DNA of 64,000 nt, taken from contig SIJG01000053.1 in the NCBI GenBank assembly GCA_023374025.1, forward strand, positions 1 through 64,000, given 5' to 3'. The DNA comes from Heterodera schachtii. Its lineage: Eukaryota > Nematoda > Chromadorea > Rhabditida > Heteroderidae. The position numbers and the translations under genes were made by a program. Each line of letters opens with the position of its first letter. Position 1 is the stretch's first letter. The notes under the pieces were generated by a model. That model ran no database searches. It saw only the letters and a list, made by a program, of their open reading frames with translations, and was not told the DNA's origin. This document shows, piece after piece, positions 1 to 11,450 of the stretch.

Positions 1-905
1 TTTCTGATCACTCCATCTCTTTTTCTCCCTTACTATCATTTCTGTCTGTTCCCTGCTATTTCGCATCTTTTCCATTTGCTCTTTGCCAACGAAATTCTCC
101 GCCAAAGTGTCCATTCTCTCCAGCGAAATCACTTTTGCAATTGCACTCATTGTCCGCTTCTTTGGCATTTGCTTTTCCCCGACCAATGCGCCAAATTCGA
201 ATTCACAGCGAAACACTCGCGAAGTGAATCCGTTGGTGGGACTCAATTCGGTGGCACTGACCTTTAAAAGGCGGTGATCAACAAAAGAAGGGCAAAACGA
301 TGGACTGACTTCGAAAATGCGTTGGCCGCATTCGAACAAATGGCCAAAGCAGTGAAAATGCTTGGCCAATTTGTCCACTACAAAGCCAAAAGAGAGAGAA
401 GCGCAATTGGGCAGACATTGCGAGCGAAGGGACTGATCAGAGAAAAAGTGATCGGAGGAAAAGCGATCGGAGGAAAAGCGATCGGAGGACGGGGCAGAGG
501 CCATAGCAGCGAATAGAAGAAGAAAAAAATGGAAATGAGAAACGATTCTTTTGCTTGACTGTTCGTATTTACCGACCGAACTTTGAGGACATTAACAGAT
601 GAGGAGAAGTCAAAGAGAGAAAGAAAACGCAAAATGATAAGAGGAGAGAAATGATGGAGGGAAAGGGGGAAAAGATAACAGAGAAAACAGAATTTGGCAC
701 CCTTTCGAGAGGCGAATCGAAAAGAAAAGCGTTTAATGGGGGGGGGGGGGGGGCGATTAGTCTCTTTGTTTCTTCGATAAGACTCTTTCGTATAATTTTT
801 GAAATTATTTTTAAATCAGTTTTATTTCACAAATGCTTAAACTATTCAAAATGATCAGCAACTCACAACCAAATGAAAGCTTTTCGGAATTCCGGGTTCT
901 GTCTT
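1..905. other. No recognisable gene; small direct repeat and poly-G run
   Basis: I see no domain or convincing exon here. Around 452-490 the motif gatcggaggaaaagc is repeated about three times in tandem. A run of about 15 G lies near 739-753. Short open frames exist on both strands but are low in complexity and have no recognisable product. Confidence 0.5.
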
Positions 906-949
906 TTTTATTCAATTAGCTGCCGTGAGTGTCTCACTTTCTCCAACCC

Positions 950-3900
950 ACTCTCCCCCTTCCGCCACCCCTCCTCCAAATCCACTTCCCCTCTCATCCT
1001 TCCCTCTCTCTCCTCCTCTCTCTCTCTCTCTCAAATCCACTTCCCCTCTCATCCTTCCCTCTCTCTCCTCCCCTCTCTCTCTCTCAATCCACTTGCCCTC
1101 CTCATCTTCCCCCTCTCTCCTCCTCTCTCTCTCAAATCCACTTCCCCTCTCATCCTTCCCCTCTCTCTCCTCCCCTCTCTCTCTCTCAAATCCACTTGCC
1201 CTCTCATCCTTCCCTCTCTCTCCTCCTCTCTCTCTCTCAAATCCACTTCCCCTCTCATCCTTCCCCCTCTCTCCTCCTCTCTCTCTCAAATCCACTTCCC
1301 CCTCTCATCCTTCCCCCTCTCTCCTCCTCTCTCTCTCAAATCCACTTCCCCTCTCATCCTTCCCTCTCTCCTCCCCCCCTCTCTCTCTCTCAAATCCACT
1401 TGCCCTCTCATCCTTCCCCCTCTCTCCTCCTCTCTCTCTCTCTCAAATCCACTTCCCCTCTCATCCTTCCCTCTCATCCTCTTCTCTCTCTCTGCAAATC
1501 CACTTGCCCCCTCTCATCCTTCCCTCTCTCTCCTCCTCTCTCTCTCAAATCCACTTCCCCTCTCATCCTTCCCCCTCTCTCCTCGTCTCTCTCTCTCAAA
1601 TCCACTTGCCCTCTCATCCTTCCCCCTCTCTCCTCCTCTCTCTCTCAAAATCCACTTCCCCTCTCATCCTTCCCCCCTCTCTCCTCCTCTCTCTCTCTCA
1701 AATCCACTTCCCCTCTCATCCTTCCCCCTCTCTCCTCCTCTCTCTCTCTCTCAAATCCACTTCCCCTCTCATCCTTCCCCTCTCTTCTCCTCTCTCTCTC
1801 TCTCTCAAATCCACTTGCCCTCTCATCCTTCCCTCCTCTCTCCTCCTCTCTCTCTCTCAATCCACTTGCCCTCTCACTCATTCCCCCTCTCTCCCGCATC
1901 TCTCTCTCAATCCACTTCCCTCATCATCCTTCCCTCTCGCTCCGTCTCTCGCTCTCTCAAATCCACTTCCCCTCTCATCCTTCCCTCTCTCTCCTCCCCT
2001 CTCTCTCTCCTCAAAATCCACTTCCCCTCTCATTCCTTCCCCCTCTCTCCTCCCTCTCTCTCTCAAATCCACTTCCCCTCTCATCCTTCCCGCTCCTCTC
2101 CTCTTCCCGCTCTCTCTCTCTCATCCACTTGCCCTCATCATTCCCTCTCTCTCCTCCTCTCTCTCTCAAATCCATTCCCCTCTCTCCTTCCACTCTCTCC
2201 TCGGCTCTCTCTCCAAATCCACTCCCCCTCTCATCCTTCCCTCTCTCTCTCCTCCCCTCTCCTCTCTCTCATCAAATCCACTTGCACTCTCACATCCTTC
2301 CCCACTCGCTCCTCTCTCTCTCTACAAATCCACTTCCCCTCTCATCCTTTCCCCTCTCGTCCTCTTCGCTCTCTCTCTCAAATCCCTTCCCCCTCCTCAT
2401 CCTTCCCATCTCATCGCCTCCCCTCTCTCCTCAGCTCAAATTCTCAAATCCACTTGCCCCTCTCAGCCGATTCCCTCTCTCCTTCCCCCTCTCCTCCTCG
2501 CTCTCTCTCTCAAATCCACTTCCCCTCTCCATCCTTCCCCTCCCTCCTCCTATCTCTCTCCAATCCCCTCCCCTCTCATCCTTCCCTCTCTCTCCCCTCT
2601 CTCTCTCTCAAATCCACTTCCCCTCTCATTCCCCCCTCTCTCCTCCTCTCTCTCTCTCAAATCCACTTCCCCTCTCATCCTTCCCCTCTCTCTCCTCCTC
2701 TCTCTCTCTCAAATCCACTTCCCCTCTCATCCTTCCCCTCTCTCTCCTCCCCTCTCTCTCTCTCAAATCCACTTGCCCTCTCATCCTTCCCCTCTCTCCT
2801 CCTCCTCTCTCTCTCTCAAATCCACTTCCCCTCTCATCCTTCCCCCCTCTCTCCCCCTCCTCTCTCTCTCAAATCCACTTCCCCTCTCATCCTTCCCCCT
2901 CTCTCCTCCTCCTCCTCTCTCAAATCCACTTCCCCTCTCATCCTTCCCCCTCTCTCCTCCTCTCTCTCTCTCTCAAATCCACTTGCCCCTCTCATCCTTC
3001 CCCCCTCTCTCCTCCTCTCTCTCTCTCTCTCAAATCCACTTCCCCTCTCATCCTTCCCCCTCTCCCTCCCGTCTCTCTCTCTCAAATCCACTTCCCTCTC
3101 ATCCTCCCCCTCTCTCCTCGTCTCTCTCTCTCCAAATCCACATGCCCTCTCCTCCCTCCCCCTCCCCCCTCCTCTCCTCTCTCACTCCACTCCCCTCTCA
3201 TCCTTCCCCCTCTCTCCTCTTCTCTCTCTCTCTCAAATCCACTTCCCCTCTCATCCTTCCCTCTCTCTCCTCCCTCTCTCTCTCTCAAATCCACTTGCCC
3301 TCTCATCCTTCCCCCTCTCTCCTCCTCTCTCTCTCTCAAATCCACTTCCCCTCTCATCCTTCCCCTCTCTCTCTCCTCTCTCTCTCTCTCTCAAATCCAC
3401 TTCCCCTCTCATCCTTCCCCTCTCTCCTCCTCTCTCTCTCTCCAAATCCACTTGCCCTCTCATCCTTCCCCCTCTCTCCTCCTCTCTCTCTCAAATCCAC
3501 TTCCCCTCTCATCCTTCCCCCTCTCTCCTCCTCTCTCTCTCCTCTCAAATCCACTTCCCCTCTCATCCTTCCCCCTCTCTCCTCGTCTCTCTCTCTCAAA
3601 TCCACTCCCCTCTCATCCTTCCCCCTCTCTCCCCTCTCTCTCTCTTCTCTCAAATCCACTTCCCCTCTCATCCTTCCCCCTCTCTCCTCGTCTCTCTCTC
3701 TCAAATCCACTTCCCCTCTCATCCTTCCCTCTCTCTCCTCCTCTCTCTCTCTCAAATCCACTTCCCCCTCTCATCCTTCCCCTCTCTCCTCCTCTCTCTC
3801 TCTCTCTCAAATCCACTTCCCCTCTCATCCTTCCCCCTCTCTCCTCGTCTCTCTCTCTCAAATCACTTGCCCTCTCATCCTTCCCCCTCTCCTCCGTTCT

Positions 3901-4385
3901 CTCTTCTTCAAACTGCACGTCCCCTCTCATCCTTTCCCTCTCTCTCCTCCTCTATCTCTCTCAAATCCACTTCCCCTCTCATCCTTCCCACCTCTCTCAT
4001 CATCTTCTCCTGCTCTCTTTCAAATCCACTTCCCCTTCATCTCCCCCTCTCTCCTCGTCTCTCTCTCTCTCAAATCACTTGGCACTCTCATCATTCCACC
4101 ATTCTCTCCTCGTCTCTCTCTCTGCAAATCCCACTTCCATCTCATCCTTCCTCTCTCTATCCCTCTCTCTCTCTCCAATCCACTTACCCTCTCATCCCCT
4201 TTCCCCTCTCTCCTCCTCTCTCTCCTCTCTCTCAAATCCACTTCCCCTCTCATTCCTTCCCCCTCTCTCCTCGTCTCTCTCTCTCAAATCCACTGCCCTC
4301 TCATCCTTCCCCCTCTCTCCTCGTCTCTCTCTCTCTCAAATCCACTTCCCCTCTCATCCTTCCCCCTCTCTCCTCCCCCCCCCCA
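950..4385. repeat. Giant CT-rich minisatellite, about 65 copies of a roughly 50-bp unit
   Basis: The plus strand is almost pure pyrimidine. It consists of head-to-tail copies of a roughly 47-56 bp unit: a (CT)n stretch, AAATCCACTTCCCCTCTCAT, CCTTCCC, and a CT/CCT-rich tail. Two unit variants alternate irregularly (CACTTCCCC and CACTTGCCC). Copies are more degenerate around 1.9-2.6 kb and 3.8-4.25 kb and more uniform between. Because stop codons need purines on this strand, all three plus frames stay open for about 1,200 codons, giving Ser/Pro/Leu-rich nonsense. The minus strand gives an Arg/Glu/Gly-rich equivalent. I treat these as artefacts of composition. Confidence 0.95.
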
Positions 4386-4805
4386 AATCCCTGTTCCCCT
4401 TTCTCTTCCCCTCCCTCTTTCTCCACCTTCCCTCTCTTCATTTCTCGCTTGTGATTATGTGTCAGCAAATGCTTTGCCGACAAATAAATGCCGCTCGCTC
4501 TTTTCGATCGATTCATTCGCCCCTTCCCTTTTATTTGTCGGTCACCGTCCCCCCCCCCCCCCTCAACTTGTAAGCATTTGGTTGTGTTGTGTGAGTAGGG
4601 GTGGGTTGGGTTGGTTTCGCTGAGATTGGCACTGGGGTGGGCTGGGGGGGGGGGTGCTGCTGTTGTGTGCCGTGTGTCCCTTTCGGTTCCCGTCCCTTTT
4701 CCGCCGTCCCCCCCCCCCCGGGAATTGTTTCGTTTGCTTTCGTCTCCCTTTAATGCCATTTTCCTATTATTTTTTTTAGAAATTTACAATTTGTCAATAA
4801 AAACA
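4386..4805. other. Spacer with long C and G homopolymers upstream of the UPF0057 gene
   Basis: Homopolymer runs occur near 4546-4562 (C), 4645-4654 (G) and 4710-4720 (C). The stretch just before 4806 ends in a T-rich tract and TTTAG, followed by an A/T-rich leader. That could be a trans-splice or 5'UTR acceptor for the next gene; this is inference only. Confidence 0.4.
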
Positions 4806-4971
4806 ATGGCCATCGATGCTCAGCAAATAATCGAATTCATTCTTTGCCTCATTTTGCCGGTTTCTACGACAATTAATTCGCTGATTTAAAAATTGTTCTT
4901 TAGCCTTTGGCCATTTTTATCCATGCTAATTCCGACTGTAATGTCCACGTTCTAATTTCCATCGTTCTTTG
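4806..4971 (+). CDS. PMP3/UPF0057 family small proteolipid, two exons, 3' end missing or unresolved
   Basis: UPF0057 (Pmp3) proteins are 50-60 residue, two-helix plasma-membrane proteolipids that affect membrane potential and stress tolerance. Exon 1 (4806-4859) encodes MAIDAQQIIEFILCLILP. Exon 2 (4904-4971) continues PLAIFIHANSDCNVHVLIS. The join, across a 44-base GT-AG intron in phase 0, creates the family hallmark LILPPLAIFIHA followed by the conserved DCNVHV segment. Exon 2 either stops at 4979-4981 (reading IVLWYF) or is left through the donor TTTG|GTATTT at 4971/4972. The usual second-helix ending (PGxIHA-like) is not visible in the next kilobase, where a GC-rich repeat follows. The family call is fairly secure; whether the gene is intact is not. 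Confidence 0.65.
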
Positions 4972-5070
4972 GTATTTTTAAATTAATTTTGGTCATTAAT
5001 AATTTAATTTTTTGGTTTAATTGCAATTATATATAAGCTCGGAGAGCAAAACCCAAAATTTTGGTGAATG

Positions 5071-5170
5071 TTTTTACTAGAGCTGAGCGGGACCGGGGCG
5101 GGAAATCCCGGTTTTTCAGGTCCCGGTCCCGGTTTTTGGAAAAATTGAAATCCCGGTCCCGGCGGGACTA
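5071..5170. repeat. GC-rich CCCGGT/CGGGAC repeat block
   Basis: About 100 bases contain several copies of TCCCGGTCCCGG and related inverted forms (GGGACCGGGGCGGG, AAATCCCGG). The pattern, a short motif repeated in both orientations near an element end, is like the subterminal repeats of the inverted-repeat elements at 27.3 and 30.3 kb. No second terminus was found here, so this may be a decayed or partial copy. Confidence 0.5.
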
Positions 5171-6092
5171 AATAAGCACTGGTAAGAATGGGGGTCTGCT
5201 GGGCGAGAAAAGAGAGGAAATTGGTAAAGAAGGAATTGAGAAAAAAATTAAATTATTTATTTTATTTAAAGCATTTATTCATATGCATATTTGGTCTAAT
5301 GGCGAAACCTTCTGACTTTCATTATTTGTCTCTTGGGTTTAATTCCCCAACGGAACAGATACGTTTTTCTATTTACCTTACATTATTTCAATTGAAATTT
5401 AATTAATAAAATATTTTACTATTTGCTAATGAGTTGTCTTTTGGCTAATCATTTGCTAATAATTCCCTAATCCTTTTGATGCTTTCCCCCCCCCCCCTCC
5501 CTCAGTTTTCTCCTCTTTTTCCCTGCTGTTCTTCATGCTCTGTGGTACTGCTTTTTTGCGTGAGCTGTCAAAGGGACTGTCCAACAAAAATAAATCAACG
5601 AACGATTGAAATTTGAAATTGATTTCTCATTTTGGCATATTTATGTTTATGTATAAACAAAACAAAGATGATAATTTATTGTGCATCAAAAGAACGTTTA
5701 ATTTGTGGTTGCTTCTGATTTTCACTGCTAACTAAAAAGTTAAGCCTTCTGAAGAGTTTTATGGATGACCGGTTTTATATATTAAATCGAACAATGCGAT
5801 GAAAGAAATGTTTCAGAAAAGCAAAGTAAGTTATTTATTTGTAAAAATGTTGGGCTATCCACGGCAGTGAATTGAAAGACCATTCGGATGAGTAATAGGC
5901 CTGGCTTCACATTTTGTTCTCCGTCCCGTCGTTTTTTTATTGGTTGCTGTTGGCCTGGTGTTGCTGCTGCTGCACGCTGTTCGGCCTGGGCTGGTTGCTC
6001 GTGCTCGAACAGCTCCGTTGGCTTAAATCGGATGGCTTCTTAGAAATCCCAACCCAATCCATGGGCCTTTCTTTGCTTTTCGGTCCGTTCAC
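5171..6092. other. A/T-rich spacer
   Basis: Nothing gene-like was recognised. There is a C run near 5487-5496. The region is the 3' flank of the minus-strand coiled-coil gene that ends at 6093. Confidence 0.4.
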
Positions 6093-8927
6093 TCACCCGT
6101 CAATTATTTTTTCCTGCAAAATTCGGCTGCTCTTCTCGACCAACATTTCGTATTCCAAAGTTGAATCCAAAAAGTGTCCGTATTGTGTCAGAAGGTGTCG
6201 CAATGCCTTCGTCTTGGCCGAGTACTTTCTGATGAGTTCGTCCTTCTTTTGGACTTCCTTCTCCAAAAGGGTGCGTCTTTCCTGCACAAATCCCTCAGTG
6301 AGTGCCATTCGTTTGCCAATTACAAAAAATGACTTTTTCGTCCATAAATTGCTCCTCCAATGCCCTGCAGCGTTGCTCCAAATATTCCACCGTTTCGCTC
6401 TGTCGTTGCATTTCCATGTCTTTCCCATTCATTTCGTCCGCATGAATATCCTAAAATTCACCAAAGCAAAAATATTTCTTTCTTTTCACAATCAGAGTCC
6501 GACTTTGATCAGTTTTGCGGCCTGCAGAATCTCCTCATTTTTACTGTCCAACGCCAAAATGTCTTGGCGAAGTGTTTGAATTTGCTCATTGGCCTCCTCC
6601 AATTCTTTGGCCTTTGTCCGTATGTTTTCGTCTTTGCTCTGTTAATAATAATCCCTTAAATTTCCTCCAAAATGGCCATTTGCCAACCCGCGCTTCGTCT
6701 TGGCACTCTTTCATTTTTCGTTCCGTCTCTTCGATTTGCTCCGCTTTTGCCAGACTCGCCCGCAATTCCCCACCCAATTCTTCGATTTGTCGCCGCGCCT
6801 CGCGCAGATTCCGTTCCGAACTTTCACTTTTTTCCAAAAATCGCTGTTTCGCGGTTATTTCGTTGTTCAGTTGAACCTTCAACACGTCCCTTTCGTTCTC
6901 CAATAATTTGCATTTAGCACAAATCTAAAACCAAAAGTGCTCATGTTCTCTTCTTTTTTGTCATTTGTCTCCTTCGCTTACTTTTGTCGACGGTTCGTCT
7001 CCGACGAGTGACTCGCCAATCGAACTTTCGGCGGACGTCGGGGCACTTCGGAGTTCTTCGAATTCTGTAAATGAATGTGCATCGACAACTTTTTCTGGGG
7101 TTAGGACTTCGCTTGCACTTTTCCATGGACTGGTTCAGGTCGAGTTTCATGTTGTTGATCTTCCGCAATAAACTCGCGTCTTCCGTCTCTCCATGGGACA
7201 AAAGCAAACGGCCGATTGAATTGGCCAAAGAGCGGTGTTTCTCGAAGAGAAAAGAAATGATGTCGAAGGACTGCTGCAGCTGGTGCTTCAGTCTTCGCTG
7301 AAACGCAAATTACGAACGTAAGAAACACACAAAACGGTGAAGAAAAGGTCACCAAAAAATACCAAATGGACAAAACGCAGCCCGGGGGGGGGGGGGGGGG
7401 AAAGATCAACTGCGAAGGGTGGCTACATGTACAAGGGGTGTCTCAGCCCAAGGGCCATACGACGGACGATTGGGACAGGGAGGGGTGTCTCGGGACCGAT
7501 TTTTCATACGAAGGTCCAAATTTTTCTCCGGCGACGACCTTTCATTCTGGCGACCTTTTTTTTTCTTCTATTCATTCTGGCGACCTTTTTTTTTTTTTGC
7601 TTGCTTTTCAAACCCCGTTTTTTTCGGTGCGCTTTTTCCAAAAGACTTTTGTAGAATGGGTGGTGGGGGGCCGGCGGTGCCGATAGGCGCCGCCGGGAAA
7701 ATTTTTGAAATTTTGTATGCGTTTCACTAAGGAAATAGTGCAATTTTTAAAATTTTCCCCTTCGTTACGACCCCCCTCTCTACGGCGACCCGCCCGCTCC
7801 ACGACGACCCCCTCTCTTTTACAGCCGCCCCCCTTACGACGAACGAGGGGGGGGGGGGGGTGTCCGAGGCCTCTTACGACGAGGGGGGGTGTGTCGAGAC
7901 ACCCCTTGTACATGTATGAAGGGTGGGACCAATGGTATTTTCAAAAGAACGGCTCCATGATCTAACAGATTTATTCGAATTAATAGATTGTGACACAAAA
8001 AACAATCAATTTGTTATTTTTGAGAAAAGAGGTCGTGCATTTGCCCTCCCCCCTTAGGGTGCGTTCCCCGTGTTTTACCCCCCCCCCCCCGCCGCCGCTG
8101 CCCTCCCCGGCAATGGCCAACCCTCGTCAGTTTGAACACCCACCTGAGTGCTGTGCCCACTTTCCTGCTCTTCAGTGTCGGACCGGCGGTCAAAATGTTC
8201 GAGACACACGCGGAGATTTTCTTCCGAATTTCCGGCCGGCGATTGCTGCCCATCCTCCGGCAATTGGTCAAAGCGCTTTCTCAAATTGAAAATCTCCGAT
8301 TCTTCGTCCCGTAGCCGATCGTTGAGCTTGAATTTTCGTTTTATTAAGTGAAAAGCATATCATCCCAGTGGGTATTTAATGTCAAAAGTGTCTTTGTTCG
8401 TTTGGTGCGGTATAAAAACTTTCCTCGGGGCGTTTTGCGCCCATTCCGCTCAATTGGCGAACCCTCCGATACCTTTCGGTTTTCCTCCTCATAATCCTCC
8501 GCCTGTTGTCGCAATTCTCCGATTGCTTTGGCGTCTCTCCGTGCACTTTCTTCGGCATTGTCTCTAAACTCGCGGAATCGCTGTGTCAAAATGGCCAAAG
8601 TCTGCTGGGTTTCGTTGTGCTTCGCTCGCTCCTCCTCCAATTCCTCGATGATTTTAATTGCCTTACAATTGGTACCTAATTAATCGTTCAAAGTGTCCTA
8701 ATTGGATACCCATTCCGTGCAGTTGTCCCCTTTTGCGTCTTTGAGGCGAGGAAGTGCCCTCTTCAATTCCAAATTTTCGCTTTCAAATTCCCTCAGGCGC
8801 CTGCTCAAACTTTCAATAATTTCTTTGTTCGGACGATCCAAAGTTGACACTAAATTTAGTTTTTAAATTTGAATTTTCTTTCTTTCTCACCGCTGGTCCT
8901 CGAATTTGAGCTGTCAATGCTTAACAT
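6093..8927 (-). CDS. Coiled-coil protein of about 503 residues, ten exons
   Basis: All ten exons join in phase (minus strand): 8891-8927, 8710-8849, 8473-8661, 8144-8326, 7108-7297, 6982-7064, 6688-6924, 6504-6638, 6334-6450, 6093-6293. The start is ATG at 8927 (MLSIDSSNSRTS) and the stop is at 6093. The product is nearly all charged heptad-like helix, for example EELEEERAKHNETQQTLAIL, ELRQQAEDYEEENRK and EARRQIEELGGELRASLAKA. A non-helical segment carries STQ and acidic residues, there is a CAKC pair near residue 276, and the C-terminus reads LEYEMLVEKSSRILQEKI. I do not recognise the family; a Golgi, centrosomal or trafficking coiled coil is possible. Introns are 38-56 bases except intron 4 (7298-8143), which holds a mobile element, and intron 3 (8327-8472). 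Confidence 0.7.
7423..7917. mobile_element. 495-bp inverted-repeat element with 9-bp target duplication, inside an intron
   Basis: Perfect 21-bp inverted termini (7424-7444 and 7896-7916; they begin TACATGTACAAGGGGTGTC) are flanked by the direct repeat GAAGGGTGG at 7414-7422 and 7918-7926. No transposase is present, so it is non-autonomous. A 9-bp duplication is typical of Mutator-like elements (general knowledge), but termini alone do not prove the superfamily. The interior carries CATTCTGGCGACC direct repeats, long T and G runs, and the dispersed hairpin at 7673-7694 (arm GGCGGTGCC, loop GATA, arm GGCGCCGCC). It lies within intron 4 of the coiled-coil gene. Confidence 0.88.
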
Positions 8928-10766
8928 TAAAAATTAGTGTAACCAAAAACGCAAATTTACTTTAGAGGAGAATTGTCACTCGTACTTTCATTCATCCAAT
9001 ATTTCGGCAACGAAACAATGAAAATAATAATTATCAACTGTAAATAGAGAGCTAAAGAACGAATGGGACCGGCGCTCCGCTGAGATTTTGCCGAGACTTA
9101 CGGTCCCGATTTTTTGGAAAAGCCGAGAACAGAAGTCCCGGAAAACCCGATTCACTAAAGGGAGGGAAAACTGAGCGTACCCAACGGGCGCGATATGAGT
9201 CATAGGATGAGGATTTATGTTGTACAGGTAAAAAAAAAATCACGCAAATTTAAATAAAATTTAAGAAAAAATGCCAAACATTTAAGAAAATATTGCATGA
9301 CTACATAGGGCATAAAATTTATGGAAATCCGGAAGGAATTTTACATCGAAATTTGCTGATGAAAAATTTTTGCACAATTTTTGGTAATTTCCCCAAAATT
9401 TTTCAATTTTAGGGTTTATTTTCCAAAAATTTACCATCTTTATGGGTGCCTTTTTCGTTTTTTTTTTGTGAAAATGCCGAAATCGAAATATGGATGTAAA
9501 ATAAGGAAAGATGGACAAAAATCTGAAATATGGAAATACAAACATCCTAGAAGCATCAAACCAAGCTAAATTCTATTTACGTGGTTTTTAGGCCGAAATG
9601 GGTGTGCAAAAAAAAATATGGAAAATCCGTACAAATCCGGTCCCTATGCATAAATTTAAAACTAATATTTGAAAATCAAAGTACCGTACTCGCAGAATTT
9701 GAACCTCCGTGGGGTTCTATTTTTCAAGCCCCCTCAAAAAGGGGTTCTAATTCAGTAAATACGTAAATATGTATGGCTTTATTTGGCATTTTCCATTGGA
9801 ACTTAAATATCACCAATTATTATTTTTTCATTTCACTATCTTAATAAATCCCAGAATTCTTCAGCATTCCAATAACCGGGAATCAATAACAGAAATTCCT
9901 CAGCATTTTAATCATTGGGAGGACTCAATATTTCGGCATTTCAGTCATAGAAGTATGGTGTGAATGATATTCCTTAAACCACCCGTTGCCTGTCCTTGAA
10001 AATCTCTTCGCCTCTTTCGTTGCGCAAACATTGCCCAATGACATCACTTTTTTATTATCATTTTGTTAATTCATTTCTTCTCGAGGGTCTGGTGGCAATT
10101 TGCATTTAATTTCGATTCGATCATTTTGGAATTTCTAAAAGACTGGACAATCAACCGTTGCGAAAAGCGAAGAGAGACCGACAGAATCGCAACTAATCCG
10201 AGCGAAGCGTCCGTCTGCCACTGACCCCCCCCCCCCCTTCTCATCGACTTGGCTTTTGAAAGATATGACAAATCTTCTGTTTGCTGGACGATGTTTCCGA
10301 TCAGCTCTTACTTTGTGGAACAATTGGTTATGAATGAATGTTACGTGAAATTGGATCCGATTTATGATTGGAAAGCAAAAGCAGCAGAAGGGGGTGGGGT
10401 GATCAAAGGGCGAGGGACGGGAAGAGCACCGATTTGTCAGTTGGCCAACCGCAAAGCATTGACAGGCGAAAACGGCGTAACGGGCAAAATGCCAATTGGC
10501 AACCATTCCATTGATTGATTAGCCTCCGTTTGATTGATTATCGATTGTCCCTTCAAAAACCGTTTCATAATCAATGCCTTTCATTTCGAATTGTTTTGCT
10601 TTGGTCCTTTCCGCGAATGTTAAAAAAAATCCGCCATTCTCCGCCGTTTTTCCATCCACCCATTAACACATTCTTTTCGTCCCTCTCTCTTCTTTTTTAT
10701 TTTGGCTTATACCGTACCCCCGTTCCCGTGTTTGGCTTCTACCGTATCGGCCTACTTATCTCAGAA
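8928..10766. other. A/T-rich spacer with AATATGG-type repeats
   Basis: No secure gene. Around 9370-9640 the sequence repeats motifs such as GAAATATGGA and AAAATATGG with NCCGAAAT spacers. It resembles the ATATGGACTAAAAA blocks at 27.95-28.55 kb. A short ggtcccgattttttgg segment near 9099 recalls the block at 5.1 kb. Open frames at 10135-10518 on both strands overlap each other, and I could not decide whether either codes. A C run lies near 10225-10236. Confidence 0.4.
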
Positions 10767-10858
10767 ATGAACAATTGCGTGGATCGAAGTCGAAGTTGGC
10801 GAAGACGACGGTCATCCGCCGGAATGATTCCGCTGTGCAAAGATGAAAGGGACTGCTG
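10767..10858 (+). CDS. Candidate first coding exon, gene unassigned
   Basis: ATG at 10767 follows TTATCTCAG|AA, which looks like a splice or trans-splice acceptor. The frame reads MNNCVDRSRSWRRRRSSAG and continues for about 10 residues to a strong donor, GCTG|GTGAGG, at 10859. An arginine-rich N-terminus fits a cytosolic segment but gives no family. It could belong to the channel gene starting at 15.2 kb, but I could not connect intervening exons in phase. Confidence 0.3.
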
Positions 10859-10950
10859 GTGAGGGGGGGGGGGGGGGGAGAGGGGAGACGGGGGGGGGGA
10901 CGAAAAACGAAACACAAATGAGAAATGATTGGTTATTTAATTAGTATCAT

Positions 10951-11057
10951 TAGTGCTATTCTAGACTCGGTCTCGAGTCTCGACTTGAGAAAATTCTCGT
11001 GTTTTCTGGGTCTCGGTCTCGATTAGTCTCGGGAAATTTCGGTCTCGAACAGCACTA
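10951..11057. repeat. Short inverted-repeat element rich in GGTCTCGA motifs
   Basis: The left end TAGTGCTATTCTAGAC pairs with the right end, whose reverse complement is TAGTGCTGTTCGAGAC. Between them the motif TCTCGG/TCTCGA is repeated about eight times. The 107-bp size, TAGTGCT termini and subterminal repeats suggest a miniature inverted-repeat element. A convincing target duplication is not visible; only TATCA-like similarity is seen in the flanks. Confidence 0.6.
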
Positions 11058-11450
11058 TTATCAACCTGTTGAAAAATGGAATGGTGTTTCGGCATTAACA
11101 TTAAAGTTGTTTTATATGGCGCCAAAATGGCGGCACCAAAACGAAAGCCCTCAAATGTCTTTTCCAAATATTTTTCCATAAGCATCCCTTTCCTCTTCCT
11201 TTCTCTTTAGCGTGCCGCTCGCTTCTCAAATTCAGCAGCAAAATGACCACCAATTGAATTGGCATCGCCGACTTTCTCCGGTGAAACGCCTTCCCCAATT
11301 GGTCCGCGGGAGCTCATTCATTTCAAACAGCAAAAGGAACTGCAGTTTAACCGCAAAAGAAAAGTCACCGCTACACCAAAAATTGGAAATCGAAAAGGAA
11401 TGGAAATGGAAGAAAAACGAACAGAAAAAGGAGGGGGAGGAAGGAAAAAG

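Noticed and set aside
873..4623. Three overlapping giant open frames of about 1,200 codons, Ser/Pro/Leu-rich
   Set aside because: They are the three frames of one CT-rich tandem repeat whose composition excludes stop codons; no domain, and all frames are equally open.
912..4759. Arg/Glu/Gly-rich minus-strand frames across the same array
   Set aside because: Same cause on the opposite strand; repeated nonsense with no start context or splice sites.
4600..4760. Possible rRNA or tRNA in the GC-rich stretch
   Set aside because: No cloverleaf or rRNA motif; only homopolymers and G/T-rich low complexity.
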